From positions 558,001 through 622,000 of the forward strand of contig JAXHNI010000009.1 of assembly GCA_034520625.1 (NCBI GenBank): a DNA stretch of 64,000 bases, read 5' to 3'. Below, one piece after another: positions 32,975-42,697 of the stretch (the first letter of the stretch is position 1; each line of letters starts with the position of its first letter). Source of the DNA: JAANXG01 sp034520625. Lineage in GTDB: Bacteria > Pseudomonadota > Gammaproteobacteria > Arenicellales > JAANXG01. The translations under genes were made by a program, and so were the position numbers. Under the pieces are notes generated by a model. That model was given only the letters and a program-made list of their open reading frames with translations, made no database searches and was not told the DNA's origin.

Positions 32975-33940
32975 ATGACTCAACAGGACCGCTTCGGCGA
33001 GCTGAAACGGTTTGTCGCCGCCGAGGTGCTGGGCCAGCCCCTGCTGGTGGACCGCCTGCTCATCGCTTTATTGTGCGACGGGCATCTGCTCGTCGAGGGC
33101 GCACCCGGGCTGGCCAAGACCCGCGCTGTCAAGGTGCTCGCCGACGGCATCGAGGGGGATTTCCATCGCATCCAGTTCACCCCGGACCTGCTGCCGGCGG
33201 ATCTCACGGGCACCGATGTCTACCGCCCCGAGGACGGCAGCTTCGTGTTTCAGCACGGGCCCCTTTTCCACAACCTGGTGCTGGCGGACGAGATCAACCG
33301 TGCCCCCGCGAAGGTGCAGTCCGCCCTGCTGGAGGCCATGGCCGAGCGTCAGATCACGGTGGGCAGCAAGACCCACCTGCTGCCGAAGCTGTTCATGGTG
33401 ATGGCCACCCAGAACCCCATCGAGCAGGAGGGCACCTACCCGCTGCCGGAAGCGCAGCTCGACCGGTTCCTGTTGTACGTGCGTATCGGTTATCCCGATG
33501 CCGCCACGGAGACCGAGATCCTCAGGCTGGCGCGCAGCGAGGCGGCGATGGACGACCGCCGCGAGGCCAGTCCGCCCATGCTCAGCGACGCCTCGATTTT
33601 CGAGGCCCGTCGTGAGGTGCTGCAGGTCTACATGACCGGATCCCTGGAGTCGTACATCGTGCAGCTCGTGCTGGCGACCCGCGACCCCTCGCCCTACGCC
33701 GGCGAGATCGCGCAGTGGGTGCAGTACGGGGCCAGCCCGCGGGCCACCATCGCCCTGGACCGCTGCAGCAAGGCCCACGCCTGGCTGGCGGGGCGCGACT
33801 ACGTCACCCCCGGGGACGTTCACCAGATGGCCTACGACGTGCTGCGCCACCGGGTGCTGCTCACCTTCGAGGCGGAAGCGGAGGGCGTCACCACGGACGA
33901 CTTCATCAGAGGCCTGATCGAGGAAGTACCGGTGCCATGA
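32975..33940 (+). CDS. MoxR-family AAA ATPase
   Basis: 321 residues. Walker A GAPGLAKTR, Walker B LVLADEINRAP, sensor MATQNPIEQEGTYPLPEAQLDRF and the C-terminal lid are all present. MoxR ATPases act as chaperones that assemble or activate partners together with VWA proteins, as in methanol dehydrogenase and Bat systems. It is the first gene of a seven-gene run with overlapping starts; the DUF58 gene overlaps its stop. Confidence 0.94.
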   Translation: MTQQDRFGELKRFVAAEVLGQPLLVDRLLIALLCDGHLLVEGAPGLAKTRAVKVLADGIEGDFHRIQFTPDLLPADLTGTDVYRPEDGSFVFQHGPLFHNLVLADEINRAPAKVQSALLEAMAERQITVGSKTHLLPKLFMVMATQNPIEQEGTYPLPEAQLDRFLLYVRIGYPDAATETEILRLARSEAAMDDRREASPPMLSDASIFEARREVLQVYMTGSLESYIVQLVLATRDPSPYAGEIAQWVQYGASPRATIALDRCSKAHAWLAGRDYVTPGDVHQMAYDVLRHRVLLTFEAEAEGVTTDDFIRGLIEEVPVP

Positions 33941-34836
33941 ACCAGGCCGTGACGGTGACGCCCCGCGATCTGATCGGCCTGCGCGGCGCGGGCGAGCGCC
34001 TGTCCCTGCCCGTTGCCCGGGTTCGCGCCGGCCGTTCCGGCGGCTACCGGTCGCCGTTCCGGGGCCGCGGCATGGAATACGAGGAGTCCCGCCGCTACCA
34101 GGCGGGCGATGATATCCGCAACATGGACTGGCGCGTCACCGCCCGCACCGGCGCGCCCCATACCAAGCTGTACCGGGAAGAGCGCGAGCGGCCCCTGCTG
34201 TTCGGGATGGATTTCCGGCGCAGCATGTTCTTCGCTACCCGCGGCGCGTTCAAGAGCGTGGTGGCCTGCCGGATTGCGGCGCTGCTGGCCTGGCACGGCA
34301 GCCACCAGGGGGATCGCGTCGGCGGTGTGCTCTGGTCCGGCGCCGGCCACCGGGAAATGCGTCCGCGGCGCGGCCCCCGGGGGGTGCTTGGCCTGGTCAG
34401 CGCCCTGTGCGCCTTCGCCGCCCGCCCGGACGGCGACAACGGTGAAAGCGCCGGCATGGAGCCTTTGGCGGCGCGACTGCGCCGGGTGGCGCATCCCGGC
34501 AGCCTGGTGTTCGTGCTGAGTGATTTCCGCGGCTTCACCCGTTCCGTGGAGGATTTGCTGGCGCCGATCGGCCGTCACAGTACGCTGGTGTGCTGCCTGA
34601 TTCACGATCCCATCGAAGCGGCGCTGCCGGAGCCCGGCCGTTATCTGCTCAGGGATGGCGACCGCGAGCTCGTCATCGACACCCGCGACCGGTCGCGGCG
34701 GGCTCGTTACGAAGCGCGCTTTCGCGCGCGCTGCGAGGCGGTCGAGAATTTCTGTCGCAGGACGTCCGGGCGTTCCCTCCTGTGCCCGACGGACACCGAT
34801 CCGGTGTCGCTGCTGCGCACCCGGTTGGGCGCCTGA
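33937..34836 (+). CDS. DUF58 protein (MoxR-associated)
   Basis: 299 residues from the ATG at 33937 (ATGA overlap with moxR). The hallmark EYEESRRYQAGDDIRNMDWRVTART (residues 46-70 approximately) defines DUF58; a degenerate VWA-like fold follows with LFGMDFRRSMFF in place of a MIDAS D-x-S-x-S, so metal binding is doubtful. Second gene of the Bat-like operon. Confidence 0.92.
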   Translation: MNQAVTVTPRDLIGLRGAGERLSLPVARVRAGRSGGYRSPFRGRGMEYEESRRYQAGDDIRNMDWRVTARTGAPHTKLYREERERPLLFGMDFRRSMFFATRGAFKSVVACRIAALLAWHGSHQGDRVGGVLWSGAGHREMRPRRGPRGVLGLVSALCAFAARPDGDNGESAGMEPLAARLRRVAHPGSLVFVLSDFRGFTRSVEDLLAPIGRHSTLVCCLIHDPIEAALPEPGRYLLRDGDRELVIDTRDRSRRARYEARFRARCEAVENFCRRTSGRSLLCPTDTDPVSLLRTRLGA

Positions 34837-34852
34837 TCCCCACTGCAAGCAC

Positions 34853-35335
34853 TTGCTCGAGCGGCTGCCACTCAAGGATATCCACCTGCCCGACCCGGTG
34901 TCGTGGTGGCCGCCCGCCGTCGGCTGGTGGCTGCTGCCAGTGGCCGCCGTGCTCGGCTTCCTGCTGGCCCGGAAAGCCCTGAAGGCCGGGCGCCGGGTAC
35001 TGGCGCGGCGGCGCCTGCGCCGGCAGGCCCTGGCGGAGCTGGACCGCATCGAGCGGGAGCTCGAGTCCGGCGCCGGTGCGGGCCGGGCGCTGGAAAACCT
35101 GTCGGTGCTGCTGCGGCGGGTCGCGGTCACGGTGCGCCCCGGGCCGGGGGTGGCGGGCCGGTCGGGCAGCGCCTGGGTGGACTGGCTGGAACGGACCGGG
35201 CCGGGCGGCCTGGACGGCGGACCGCTGCGGCGCCTGGTGGAAGCGCCCTACCAGCCGGCGCCGGAGATCGAGCCTCGGCCGGTGTTCGCGGCGGCCCGAT
35301 GCTGGATTCGCCACGTGACGAGCCGGCCGTCGTGA
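34853..35335 (+). CDS. DUF4381 membrane protein
   Basis: About 160 residues. The region LKDIHLPDPVSWWPPAVGWW is the DUF4381 signature (RDIHLPEPVSWWPPAPGWW), followed by one membrane helix (LLPVAAVLGFLLA) and a basic cytoplasmic helical domain. No ATG lies in frame upstream; I chose the TTG at 34853, 17 bases after the DUF58 stop, but the start is uncertain and no clear ribosome binding site is seen. The next gene overlaps its stop (GTGA). Confidence 0.8.
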   Translation: MLERLPLKDIHLPDPVSWWPPAVGWWLLPVAAVLGFLLARKALKAGRRVLARRRLRRQALAELDRIERELESGAGAGRALENLSVLLRRVAVTVRPGPGVAGRSGSAWVDWLERTGPGGLDGGPLRRLVEAPYQPAPEIEPRPVFAAARCWIRHVTSRPS

Positions 35336-36324
35336 TCGAGTTTGAATGGTGGTGGCTGCTCGCCGCATGGCCCGCGCCGTTCCTGGTACGGTGGCTGACG
35401 CCCCCAGTGGCGCGCCGGCGCCGCGCGGCGCTGCGAGCGCCGTTCCTCGATGATTTCGCCCCGGCGGGCGTCGCCGAAGGCCGGCGATGGCTGCGGCGAT
35501 GGCCGCTGTGGCTGGCGCTGTTGGCGTGGACGGCGCTGGTGCTGGCCGCGTCGCGGCCCCAGTGGCTCGGCGACCCCGTGTCGCTGCCGGTCAGCGGCCG
35601 CGACCTGATGTTGGCGGTGGATCTGTCCGGCTCCATGGAAGTCGAGGACTTCCGGCTCGACGGCAAGGTGGCCAATCGCTTGGCGGCCACAAAGGCCATT
35701 GCCGGTGATTTCGTGCAGCGCCGGGAGGGCGACCGGATCGGGCTCATCCTGTTCGGGCGCAACGCTTATCTGCAGACTCCGTTGACCTTCGACCGGACCA
35801 CCGTTAACCAGCTGCTCATGGAATCGGTGATCGGGCTCGCCGGCCAGGAGACGGCCATCGGCGACGCCATCGGACTGGCGGTGAAGCATCTGCGCGACAA
35901 TGACGTGGAGACCCGGGTGCTGGTGCTGGTCACCGACGGCGCCAACACCGCCGGTTCGGTGAGCCCGCTCCGCGCCGCAGGGCTGGCGGCCACCGCGGGG
36001 CTGAAAATCTACACCATCGGCATTGGCGCCGAGGAAATGCGGGTGGACAGCCTTTTCGGTGCCCAGCGGATCAATCCTTCCCGGGACCTCGACGAAGAAA
36101 CCCTGATCGGGATCGCCCGGGCCACCGGCGGCCGCTATTTTCGCGCCCGGGACACGGCCGAGCTGGCGCGGATCTACTCCCTGCTGGACGAGCTGGAGCC
36201 GGTGGCCCAGGCACCGGTGCATTTCCGGCCGCGTACCGCGCTGTTCATGTGGCCGCTCGGCGCCGCGCTGCTGGCGGCGGCCGTGCTGGTGGTGGCCCTG
36301 CCGCGGGCCAGGCCCGGGGCATGA
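35332..36324 (+). CDS. batA: VWA-domain membrane protein, BatA-like
   Basis: 330 residues from the GTG at 35332. N-terminal membrane helices flank a short loop, then a VWA domain with intact MIDAS DLSGSMEVED, the conserved Thr and VTDGANTAGSV, and a final membrane helix at the C-terminus. BatA-type proteins work with MoxR and BatB in aerotolerance and periplasmic stress responses, mechanism unsettled. The following VWA gene overlaps by four bases. Confidence 0.88.
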   Translation: MIEFEWWWLLAAWPAPFLVRWLTPPVARRRRAALRAPFLDDFAPAGVAEGRRWLRRWPLWLALLAWTALVLAASRPQWLGDPVSLPVSGRDLMLAVDLSGSMEVEDFRLDGKVANRLAATKAIAGDFVQRREGDRIGLILFGRNAYLQTPLTFDRTTVNQLLMESVIGLAGQETAIGDAIGLAVKHLRDNDVETRVLVLVTDGANTAGSVSPLRAAGLAATAGLKIYTIGIGAEEMRVDSLFGAQRINPSRDLDEETLIGIARATGGRYFRARDTAELARIYSLLDELEPVAQAPVHFRPRTALFMWPLGAALLAAAVLVVALPRARPGA

Positions 36325-37304
36325 TGGGCGACCTGCATTTTCTGCGCCCCGAGTGGCTGCTGGCGATTCCGGCCTGGTTGGCGCTGGTATTCCTGGCCCG
36401 TCGCGCCGCCCGCGGAGATGCCGACCTGGAGCGGATCTGCGACCCTGGCCTGGTGCCCTACGTCGTCGACGGCGGGCGGTCGGGCCGTTCCGGCGCCGGG
36501 TACCCGGCGCTGGCCCTGGCGGGCATCGTCGCCGTGCTGGCCCTGGCGGGGCCGGCGTGGCGGGAGCTGCCCCAGCCGGTGTTCCGCGGCCAGGCCGCGC
36601 TGGTCATCGCTCTGGACGTGTCGCGTTCCATGAACGCTGCGGACCTCGAGCCCAGCCGCCTGGTGCGAGCCCGGCTCGAGGTCCGCGATATTCTCGACCG
36701 TCGCGTGGACGGCCGGACCGCGCTGGTGGCGTATGCCGGGGACGCGTTCACCGTCACCCCGCTCACCGACGACACCCGCACCATCGCGGCGCTCCTGCCC
36801 AGCCTCGACCCGGAGATCATGCCCGCGCCGGGCTCCCGCGCCGACCGCGCCCTCGACCACGGCCGGGCGCTGCTCCGCCGGGCGGGGGCGTTGCGGGGCC
36901 GGCTGCTGCTGGTGACCGACAGCGCGGGCGGGACGGACCTGGAAGGGGCCGTTGCGCGGCTGACGGACGCGGGCTATACCTTGTCCATCCTCGGCATGGG
37001 CACCCCCGACGGGGCGCCGATTCCCGATGGCGAGGGCTTCGTGAAGGACGCGGCGGGCGACGTGGTGCTGAGCGTGTTGGACGAGCCGGCCCTGCACGCC
37101 CTGGCGGAACGGGGCGGCGGCGCGTATTCCCGGTATCGGCTGGACGATGCCGACATTGCGGCGGTCATGCCGGCGGATGGGGCCGGGGAAGAGGGGGTGC
37201 CGGCGGCCCTCGAGACCGACCGCTGGCGGGAGGAGGGGCCGTGGCTGCTTCTGGTGCTGCTGGTGGGAGCATTGCGTTTGTTCCGCCGGGGGCGACTGGA
37301 TTGA
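36321..37304 (+). CDS. batB: VWA-domain membrane protein, BatB-like
   Basis: 327 residues starting ATGATGGGC at 36321. Layout is the same as BatA: HFLRPEWLLAIPAWL opening, VWA with MIDAS ALDVSRSMNAAD, TDSAGG region, C-terminal membrane helix LLLVLLVGALRLF. The two VWA proteins probably arose by duplication and are expected to pair at the inner membrane. Confidence 0.88.
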   Translation: MMGDLHFLRPEWLLAIPAWLALVFLARRAARGDADLERICDPGLVPYVVDGGRSGRSGAGYPALALAGIVAVLALAGPAWRELPQPVFRGQAALVIALDVSRSMNAADLEPSRLVRARLEVRDILDRRVDGRTALVAYAGDAFTVTPLTDDTRTIAALLPSLDPEIMPAPGSRADRALDHGRALLRRAGALRGRLLLVTDSAGGTDLEGAVARLTDAGYTLSILGMGTPDGAPIPDGEGFVKDAAGDVVLSVLDEPALHALAERGGGAYSRYRLDDADIAAVMPADGAGEEGVPAALETDRWREEGPWLLLVLLVGALRLFRRGRLD

Positions 37305-37314
37305 CGATGGCGAT

Positions 37315-38106
37315 ATGAAGCGACTCACGACACTGGTCACGATGATCGCGGTGCTGGTGGTGCCCGGGACGGCACGGGCGCTGGACTGGGAGGCCTTGTG
37401 GCTGAACCCGGACCAGCGCGCTGCGGACAGGATGGCGCAGGACGACTACGAGGCGGCGGCGGAAACGTTCCGCGACCCGCACTGGCGGGCGACAGCCCGC
37501 TACCGGGCTGGCGACTACGGGGACGCCGCCGAGGCCTGGGCCGCGCTGGACGACACGCGGGCCCACTACAATCGCGGCAATGCCCTGGCGCGGGCCGGGG
37601 ACATCGAATCCGCGATGGTGGCTTACGAGACTGTGCTGGAACGGGAGCCCGGTCACGCGGACGCCCGCCACAACCTGGCGCTGCTCCGGGAGCTGGTTGA
37701 TGAATCCGAAGAGTCCGGGCCGTCCGGGGACGGCGGGGAACGAAATGACGGCGGGGACCGGGAAGCCGACGGCGATCCGGATCGGGGCGATGAGTCGTCC
37801 GGCGACCGGCAGGACCCGGGCGACGGCGGCGGACAGACGCAGCCGGCGGATCGGCTGGCGGATGAGGTGGAACCGGGCCGGTCCGGAAGCCGCGATGAGC
37901 CCGCCTTGAACGACCCCGGAGACGAGGCGGACGGGACGCGGACCGCCGACGACCCGGAAACGGATGCGACACTACCCGATGAACAGGCGGCGATGGACCA
38001 GTGGCTGCGGCGGATTCCCGACGACCCCGGCGGCCTGCTGCGCCGCAAGCTGCTCTACCAGTACACGCGCCGCGACCGCGGCGACGGGGAGATCGACCCT
38101 TGGTGA
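37315..38106 (+). CDS. batC: TPR-domain protein, BatC-like
   Basis: 263 residues. A signal sequence (1-23, VLVVPGTARA) is followed by TPR units including AHYNRGNALARAGDIESAMVAYE and PGHADARHNLALL. An unusually long acidic Gly/Asp/Glu/Ser low-complexity region runs from about 128 to 215, then a conserved AMDQWLRRIPDDPGGLLRRKL end typical of BatB/BatC fusions. Its position between BatB and BatD supports the call. Confidence 0.85.
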   Translation: MKRLTTLVTMIAVLVVPGTARALDWEALWLNPDQRAADRMAQDDYEAAAETFRDPHWRATARYRAGDYGDAAEAWAALDDTRAHYNRGNALARAGDIESAMVAYETVLEREPGHADARHNLALLRELVDESEESGPSGDGGERNDGGDREADGDPDRGDESSGDRQDPGDGGGQTQPADRLADEVEPGRSGSRDEPALNDPGDEADGTRTADDPETDATLPDEQAAMDQWLRRIPDDPGGLLRRKLLYQYTRRDRGDGEIDPW

Positions 38107-39773
38107 GGAGCGGGCTTCGGATGCTCGGCCTCAGCCTGCTGGCATTTGCGCACCTGGCGATGGCGGCGACCTTGACCACCGTGGTCGACCGCGAGCGCGT
38201 GAGGGCGGGCGAGTCGTTCGTGGTGACCTTCGTTTATGACGGGGAGGATGCCGACCCGGATTTCACCCCCTTCGAGCGCGACTTCGAGATCTATCACCAG
38301 GGCCAGAGCCGCAACTTCAGGATCTCCGGCGGTGAGGTGCGGGTCGAGACCACCTGGAGCTTGGTGCTCGGTCCGAGGAAGCAGGGCGAGCTGTCCCTGC
38401 CGCGCATCCGGTTCGGCGACGAGCTCAGCGGGTCGCGCACCATCACCGTGGTCGAGGGGCAGGCGGGGGCGGTCAACACGCCGGACGAGACGGGCGCCGG
38501 CGACCTTTTCGTGGAGGTCGAAATCGACAAGCGGGTACCCTATGTCCAGGAGCAGGTGTTGTACACCGCCCGCGTGTTCCACGCCGTCCCCATCGAGAAC
38601 GCGACCCTCACCAAGCCGGCGGTGAGCGACGGCGATGCGGTCGTCGACCGCTTGGGGGAGGACCGCCGTTACCAGGCCGAGCGCGACGGCCGTCGCTATG
38701 CAGTGACCGAGCGCCGTTTCGCGGTGTTCCCGCAGACCAGCGGCCGCCTGACCATCGATCCCGTCCGGCTGGACGCCGAGGTGCCGGTCCCGGCCGCAGG
38801 CAGCGGCACGACCGGCTTCCTGCGTCCATCGATCACCCGGCCCGCCCGGGCCGAGTCGGCGCCCGTGGCCCTCGACGTCAAGGCGCCCCCGGCCGATGCC
38901 CCGCAGCCCTGGCTGCCTGCGCGCAGCGTGACACTGGAGGAAGACTGGCCGGACCTGGATACGGTCCGGGTCGGCGCCCCCATCACCCGCCGAATTACCC
39001 TGCGCGCCGAAGGCCTCATGGATTCCCAGCTTCCGGCGCTGTCGGTGCCGCTGCCGGACGGCGTCAAGAGCTATCCGGAGCGTCCCGCCCGGCAGACGCG
39101 CACCGGCGAGAACGGGGTCAGCGGCCGCCTCGACCAGACCATCGCCATCGTGCCGGCGGCGGCGGGGACAATGACCCTGCCGGCTGTGTCGCTGGACTGG
39201 TGGAACACCGAAACGGACCGGCGGGAAACCCTGCGACTGCCCCCACGCATTCTGGAAGTCGAGGCCGTTTCGACGCCCGGGCCCGGTGTTCCGGGCACGG
39301 ACCCCGGCGGCGCGACCCGGTTCCCGGGGTCGCCCTGGTGGCTCAGCCTGCTCAGCCTGGGGCTCGGACTGGCGTGGCTCGTGACGCTGCTATTGTGGCG
39401 GCGCGACCGGCGGCGGGAGAAGCCGGCCGCCGCCCGGGCGATGCCCGTGTCCCGCCGGGTCGCCGAAGCGCGGCTGCGGGCGGCGTGCCGGGCGGGGGAT
39501 CCGGGCGCCGCCCGGGATGCCCTGCTCGCCTGGGGCGGCGCCGTCCGGCCCGGCCGGCCACCGCGCAGTCTCGGAACCCTGGCCGGGATGACTGATAATG
39601 CCGTGGCCGGTGAGATCGCGAACCTGGAGCGGGCTCTCTATGCCCCGGATGCCGCGACCTGGCGGGGTGATGCCTTGTACCGCGCGGTTGCCGCGTTTGA
39701 TCCGGCGGGACGGACGAATGATAGACCGGCGTCCTCGCTCCGGCCCATCGAAAAACTTGGTCATGGAACCTAG
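38103..39773 (+). CDS. batD: BatD-like protein
   Basis: 556 residues from the GTG at 38103 overlapping the batC stop. Signal peptide to about residue 21, then repeated beta-sandwich domains (AATLTTVVDRERVRAGESF; VEIDKRVPYVQEQVLYTARV) as in BatD/oxygen-tolerance proteins, a single membrane helix (WWLSLLSLGLGLAWLVTLLL, about 425-445) and a cytoplasmic helical tail. Last gene of the operon; its end runs into a short CGACCTACAG repeat unit before the convergent malY/patB. Confidence 0.86.
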   Translation: MRSGLRMLGLSLLAFAHLAMAATLTTVVDRERVRAGESFVVTFVYDGEDADPDFTPFERDFEIYHQGQSRNFRISGGEVRVETTWSLVLGPRKQGELSLPRIRFGDELSGSRTITVVEGQAGAVNTPDETGAGDLFVEVEIDKRVPYVQEQVLYTARVFHAVPIENATLTKPAVSDGDAVVDRLGEDRRYQAERDGRRYAVTERRFAVFPQTSGRLTIDPVRLDAEVPVPAAGSGTTGFLRPSITRPARAESAPVALDVKAPPADAPQPWLPARSVTLEEDWPDLDTVRVGAPITRRITLRAEGLMDSQLPALSVPLPDGVKSYPERPARQTRTGENGVSGRLDQTIAIVPAAAGTMTLPAVSLDWWNTETDRRETLRLPPRILEVEAVSTPGPGVPGTDPGGATRFPGSPWWLSLLSLGLGLAWLVTLLLWRRDRRREKPAAARAMPVSRRVAEARLRAACRAGDPGAARDALLAWGGAVRPGRPPRSLGTLAGMTDNAVAGEIANLERALYAPDAATWRGDALYRAVAAFDPAGRTNDRPASSLRPIEKLGHGT

Positions 39774-39789
39774 GCCGACCTACAGGCGC

Positions 39790-40989
39790 TTAGGGCGTAG
39801 CCGGTGCCAGCGCGCGCCGCAGCCGCGCCAGCGCATCGTCCAGGATGGCCGTGGAGGTGGCGAAGTTCAGCCGGACGCACTCCTCGCCGCCGGCGCCGAA
39901 CTCGCGCCCGTCGTTCAACGCCAGCCTGCCCCGGTCCAGAATGGTTTGCCACAGGGAGTCGCCGGGCTCCAGGGCGCGGCAATCGAGCCAGGCGAGATAG
40001 GTGGCCTCCGGCGGCAGGTAGCCAATGTCCGGCAGGTGCTCGGCCAGGAACGCGCCGATGCGTGCCCGGTTGCCCTCCAGGTGGCGAAGCAGCTGGGCAA
40101 GCCACTCGTCACACTCGCTCCACGCCGCTTCGGCGGCGTGCATCCCCAGGCTGCTCGCCGCGCCGCGGCTGAACCGGGGGCCGGTGCGGTAGGCAGTGTG
40201 CAGCGCTGCGGAGCCGAACACCATCATGGCGCAGCGCAGGCCGGCGATGTTGAAGGCCTTGGTGGCGGACGTCAGCGTCACGGTGCGGGACTCGACCTCG
40301 GGACCGAGGCTGGCAAAGGGAATGTGCCGGCGTCCGTCGAGCACCAGGTCGGCATGGATCTCGTCGGCCACCACGGTCAGGTCGCGGCGCAGCGCGAGCT
40401 CCGCGAGCCCGGTCAGCTCGTCCCGGGTGAGGACGCGCCCGGTCGGGTTGTGGGGATTGCACAGCAGCAGCAACCGGGTATCGGATTGGACCGTCGCCTC
40501 GAGCCGGTCCATGTCGATTTCGTAGCCGTCCGCCCCCGGGGTCAGCATGCAGCAGTCGCCCCGGCGCCCCATGGCCCGGGTGGCGTTCAGGAACGGTGGA
40601 TAGATCGGCGTCAGGATCGCCGCGCCCTGGCCCGGCCGGCTGTACATTTCCAGGCACATCTGCAGCCCCTGCACCACGTCTGCGATCACTTCGACCCGCC
40701 CGGGGTCGACGCGCCACCGGAACCGGTCCCGGGTGCGCTTGACCAGCAGCTCGATCAGCCGGCGCGGCTGGTCGTCATGGGGATAGCCGAGGTCGGAGGT
40801 CTCCAGCGCCTGCTGCAGCCGCTGCCGGATGGGCGGCGCCGCCGGGAAGTCCATGTCCGCCACCCAGGCGGGCAGGACATCCGGATCGAAGGTATGCCAC
40901 TTCTTGCCGCGCCGCCGTCGCAGAATGTTGATGTCGAGATCGTCGAAGTGCCCGTTTGTCATTGCGGCGCGGGGTACCTGCTTCATCAT
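39790..40989 (-). CDS. MalY/PatB-family cystathionine beta-lyase / aminotransferase
   Basis: 399 residues, fold-type I PLP enzyme. The Schiff-base Lys is in TSATKAFNIAGLRCA; NPHNPTGRV and VADEIHADLVL are the PLP-phosphate and pyridine-binding motifs; WVADMDFPAAPPI is the MalY/PatB N-terminal signature. It cleaves C-S bonds of cystathionine or cysteine conjugates. It stands alone between the Bat operon (convergent) and ccmI. Confidence 0.9.
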   Translation of the reverse strand: MMKQVPRAAMTNGHFDDLDINILRRRRGKKWHTFDPDVLPAWVADMDFPAAPPIRQRLQQALETSDLGYPHDDQPRRLIELLVKRTRDRFRWRVDPGRVEVIADVVQGLQMCLEMYSRPGQGAAILTPIYPPFLNATRAMGRRGDCCMLTPGADGYEIDMDRLEATVQSDTRLLLLCNPHNPTGRVLTRDELTGLAELALRRDLTVVADEIHADLVLDGRRHIPFASLGPEVESRTVTLTSATKAFNIAGLRCAMMVFGSAALHTAYRTGPRFSRGAASSLGMHAAEAAWSECDEWLAQLLRHLEGNRARIGAFLAEHLPDIGYLPPEATYLAWLDCRALEPGDSLWQTILDRGRLALNDGREFGAGGEECVRLNFATSTAILDDALARLRRALAPATP

Positions 40990-41023
40990 GGAGAACAGTC
41001 GGGTAACGTGGCCGCCGGGCCGG

Positions 41024-42250
41024 TCATTCGTCCCGGCTCACCACGCTGTCTATGACCACCTCGATGGCCTGATCCGTGTCGGTCGATACCGGCCCGGTTC
41101 CGCCTTCCAGGTCCCCGGGCCGGGCGGCCGGCTCGCCGCTGCGGGATATGCGGGCGGCGACGGTCACACGCTCGAAGCCGGAAAGCTTGTGCTGCGGTGA
41201 CATGCTCCCGGTATCGTCCAGGGTCACCGTCGCCGGCAAGTCGGCCACGGTTTTCCTGACGGCGGCCAGGGGCATGGGCGGACCGTCCACGGCCCTGGCG
41301 AAGATGAACACCGTGTCCCCGTCGTCCGCCTCGTCCCGCAGCGACGGCGACAGCGTGACAGTCACCTCCAGCGACGCGCCCGCGTCGCCGGACTCGTCCA
41401 CTGGGCCGTCGCCGGCACCGGCCGCCGACAGTTCCTCGATCATGCCGCGTACCTGCCGCAGTTGGTCGCCATCCAGCTTGGGCGCCACCCGGCGGTAGTA
41501 TTCCAGCGCCGTTTCATTCTCGCCCGCCTGGTATGCCGCCGTCGCTGCAATCCACAGGGCTTGGGCGTGGTCCGGTTGCTGCTCCAGGGCGCGCTGCACC
41601 AGTCGCGTGGGCTCGCCGCGCAGCGCGCCGTCCCGGGCCATGGCCAGCGCCGTGGCCTCGCCGACCAGCACGTCGGGCACGTCGCCCACCAGGGCACGCA
41701 GGCGGCCGAAGGCTTCGGCGGCATCGTCATACCGGTTCAGGACCATGTAGCTGCGGCCGAGCATGAACCAGCCCTCGGCGTCCTCCGGGTTCTCTCGGAG
41801 GCGGTCCGCGAGGCGCGCTACCATGGTCTCGACGTCCCCCGGCTGCAGCGATTCAGCGCCGGATGCCTGTTTATCCGCGCCCGGAAGCAGTGCCTGGGGG
41901 CTGCCGACCCACAGGTACAGCAGGCCGCTCAGTACGGGAATGAACACCGCCGCCCCGATGCCGATCCAGCGGCCGCCGGGTTCGCTGGCGGGGTCCGCCG
42001 GACGCCCCTGGGCCTGGAGGTCGTCCGAGAGCTGGGCTTCCAGGTCGCCGACGCGCTCGGCGTATTCCGACTCGCTGATCTCGCCGCTTCGCTTCTGCGC
42101 CTTCAGCTCCGCCAGCCGCTCCCGGCTCAGCCCCACCACCTCGTCCTGTCTATCCTTCAACCGGTTCGCATCTTTCCGGAGCAGGGGGTAGACGACCAGG
42201 GCGACAGCCGTCAGCAGCAGCGCCGCCGTGGCGATGAAGAACACGGTCAC
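41024..42250 (-). CDS. ccmI: Cytochrome c biogenesis protein CcmI
   Basis: 408 residues. Two membrane helices (1-22 and about 90-110) bracket a cytoplasmic basic loop (LRKDANRLKDRQDEVVGLSR), and a periplasmic TPR region (about 130-270) recruits apocytochrome c. A C-terminal beta domain with TVFIFARAVDGPPMPLAAVRK is the CcmI-2 part. Last gene of the ccm operon, three bases after ccmH. Confidence 0.93.
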   Translation of the reverse strand: MTVFFIATAALLLTAVALVVYPLLRKDANRLKDRQDEVVGLSRERLAELKAQKRSGEISESEYAERVGDLEAQLSDDLQAQGRPADPASEPGGRWIGIGAAVFIPVLSGLLYLWVGSPQALLPGADKQASGAESLQPGDVETMVARLADRLRENPEDAEGWFMLGRSYMVLNRYDDAAEAFGRLRALVGDVPDVLVGEATALAMARDGALRGEPTRLVQRALEQQPDHAQALWIAATAAYQAGENETALEYYRRVAPKLDGDQLRQVRGMIEELSAAGAGDGPVDESGDAGASLEVTVTLSPSLRDEADDGDTVFIFARAVDGPPMPLAAVRKTVADLPATVTLDDTGSMSPQHKLSGFERVTVAARISRSGEPAARPGDLEGGTGPVSTDTDQAIEVVIDSVVSRDE

Positions 42251-42253
42251 GGG

Positions 42254-42697
42254 TCAGTCCTCCAGCAGCTTGCGCGCCCTGCGGCGCTCTTCGTCGCTCA
42301 GTGCATTCACGGTGTCGGTGCGCCGTCGTGCGATGACGGCGACGGCGGCCAGCCCGGCGGCGATGAACAGAACGGGCCCGAGCCAAAGGAGCAGGGTGGT
42401 GGCCTTCATTGGCGGGCGGTACAGGACGAAATCGCCGTAGCGATCCACCATGTACTCGATGATCTCTTCCTTGCCGGCGCCCCGCTCGACCATTTCGTAG
42501 GACTGCCGGCGCAGATCCTTTGCGAGGTCGGCGTTGGAGGCCGCCAGGTTCTGGTTCTGGCAGACCAGGCAGCGCAGCTCCTCCACCAGCTCCTCGTAAA
42601 GCTGCTGCTTTTCCGGGTCTTCGAATTCCCGCACCTCGATGACCGCCCAGGACGTCGAGCTGAGCAGGAGGGCCCAGGCCAGGAGCCAGGCACGCAT
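42254..42697 (-). CDS. ccmH: Cytochrome c maturation protein CcmH
   Basis: 147 residues. Signal peptide, then the redox motif LRCLVCQNQ (C-x-x-C) and the YGDFVLYRPP motif, and one C-terminal membrane helix. It reduces the apocytochrome CXXCH cysteines with CcmG before haem ligation. The ATG overlaps the ccmG stop (TGATG). Confidence 0.96.
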   Translation of the reverse strand: MRAWLLAWALLLSSTSWAVIEVREFEDPEKQQLYEELVEELRCLVCQNQNLAASNADLAKDLRRQSYEMVERGAGKEEIIEYMVDRYGDFVLYRPPMKATTLLLWLGPVLFIAAGLAAVAVIARRRTDTVNALSDEERRRARKLLED

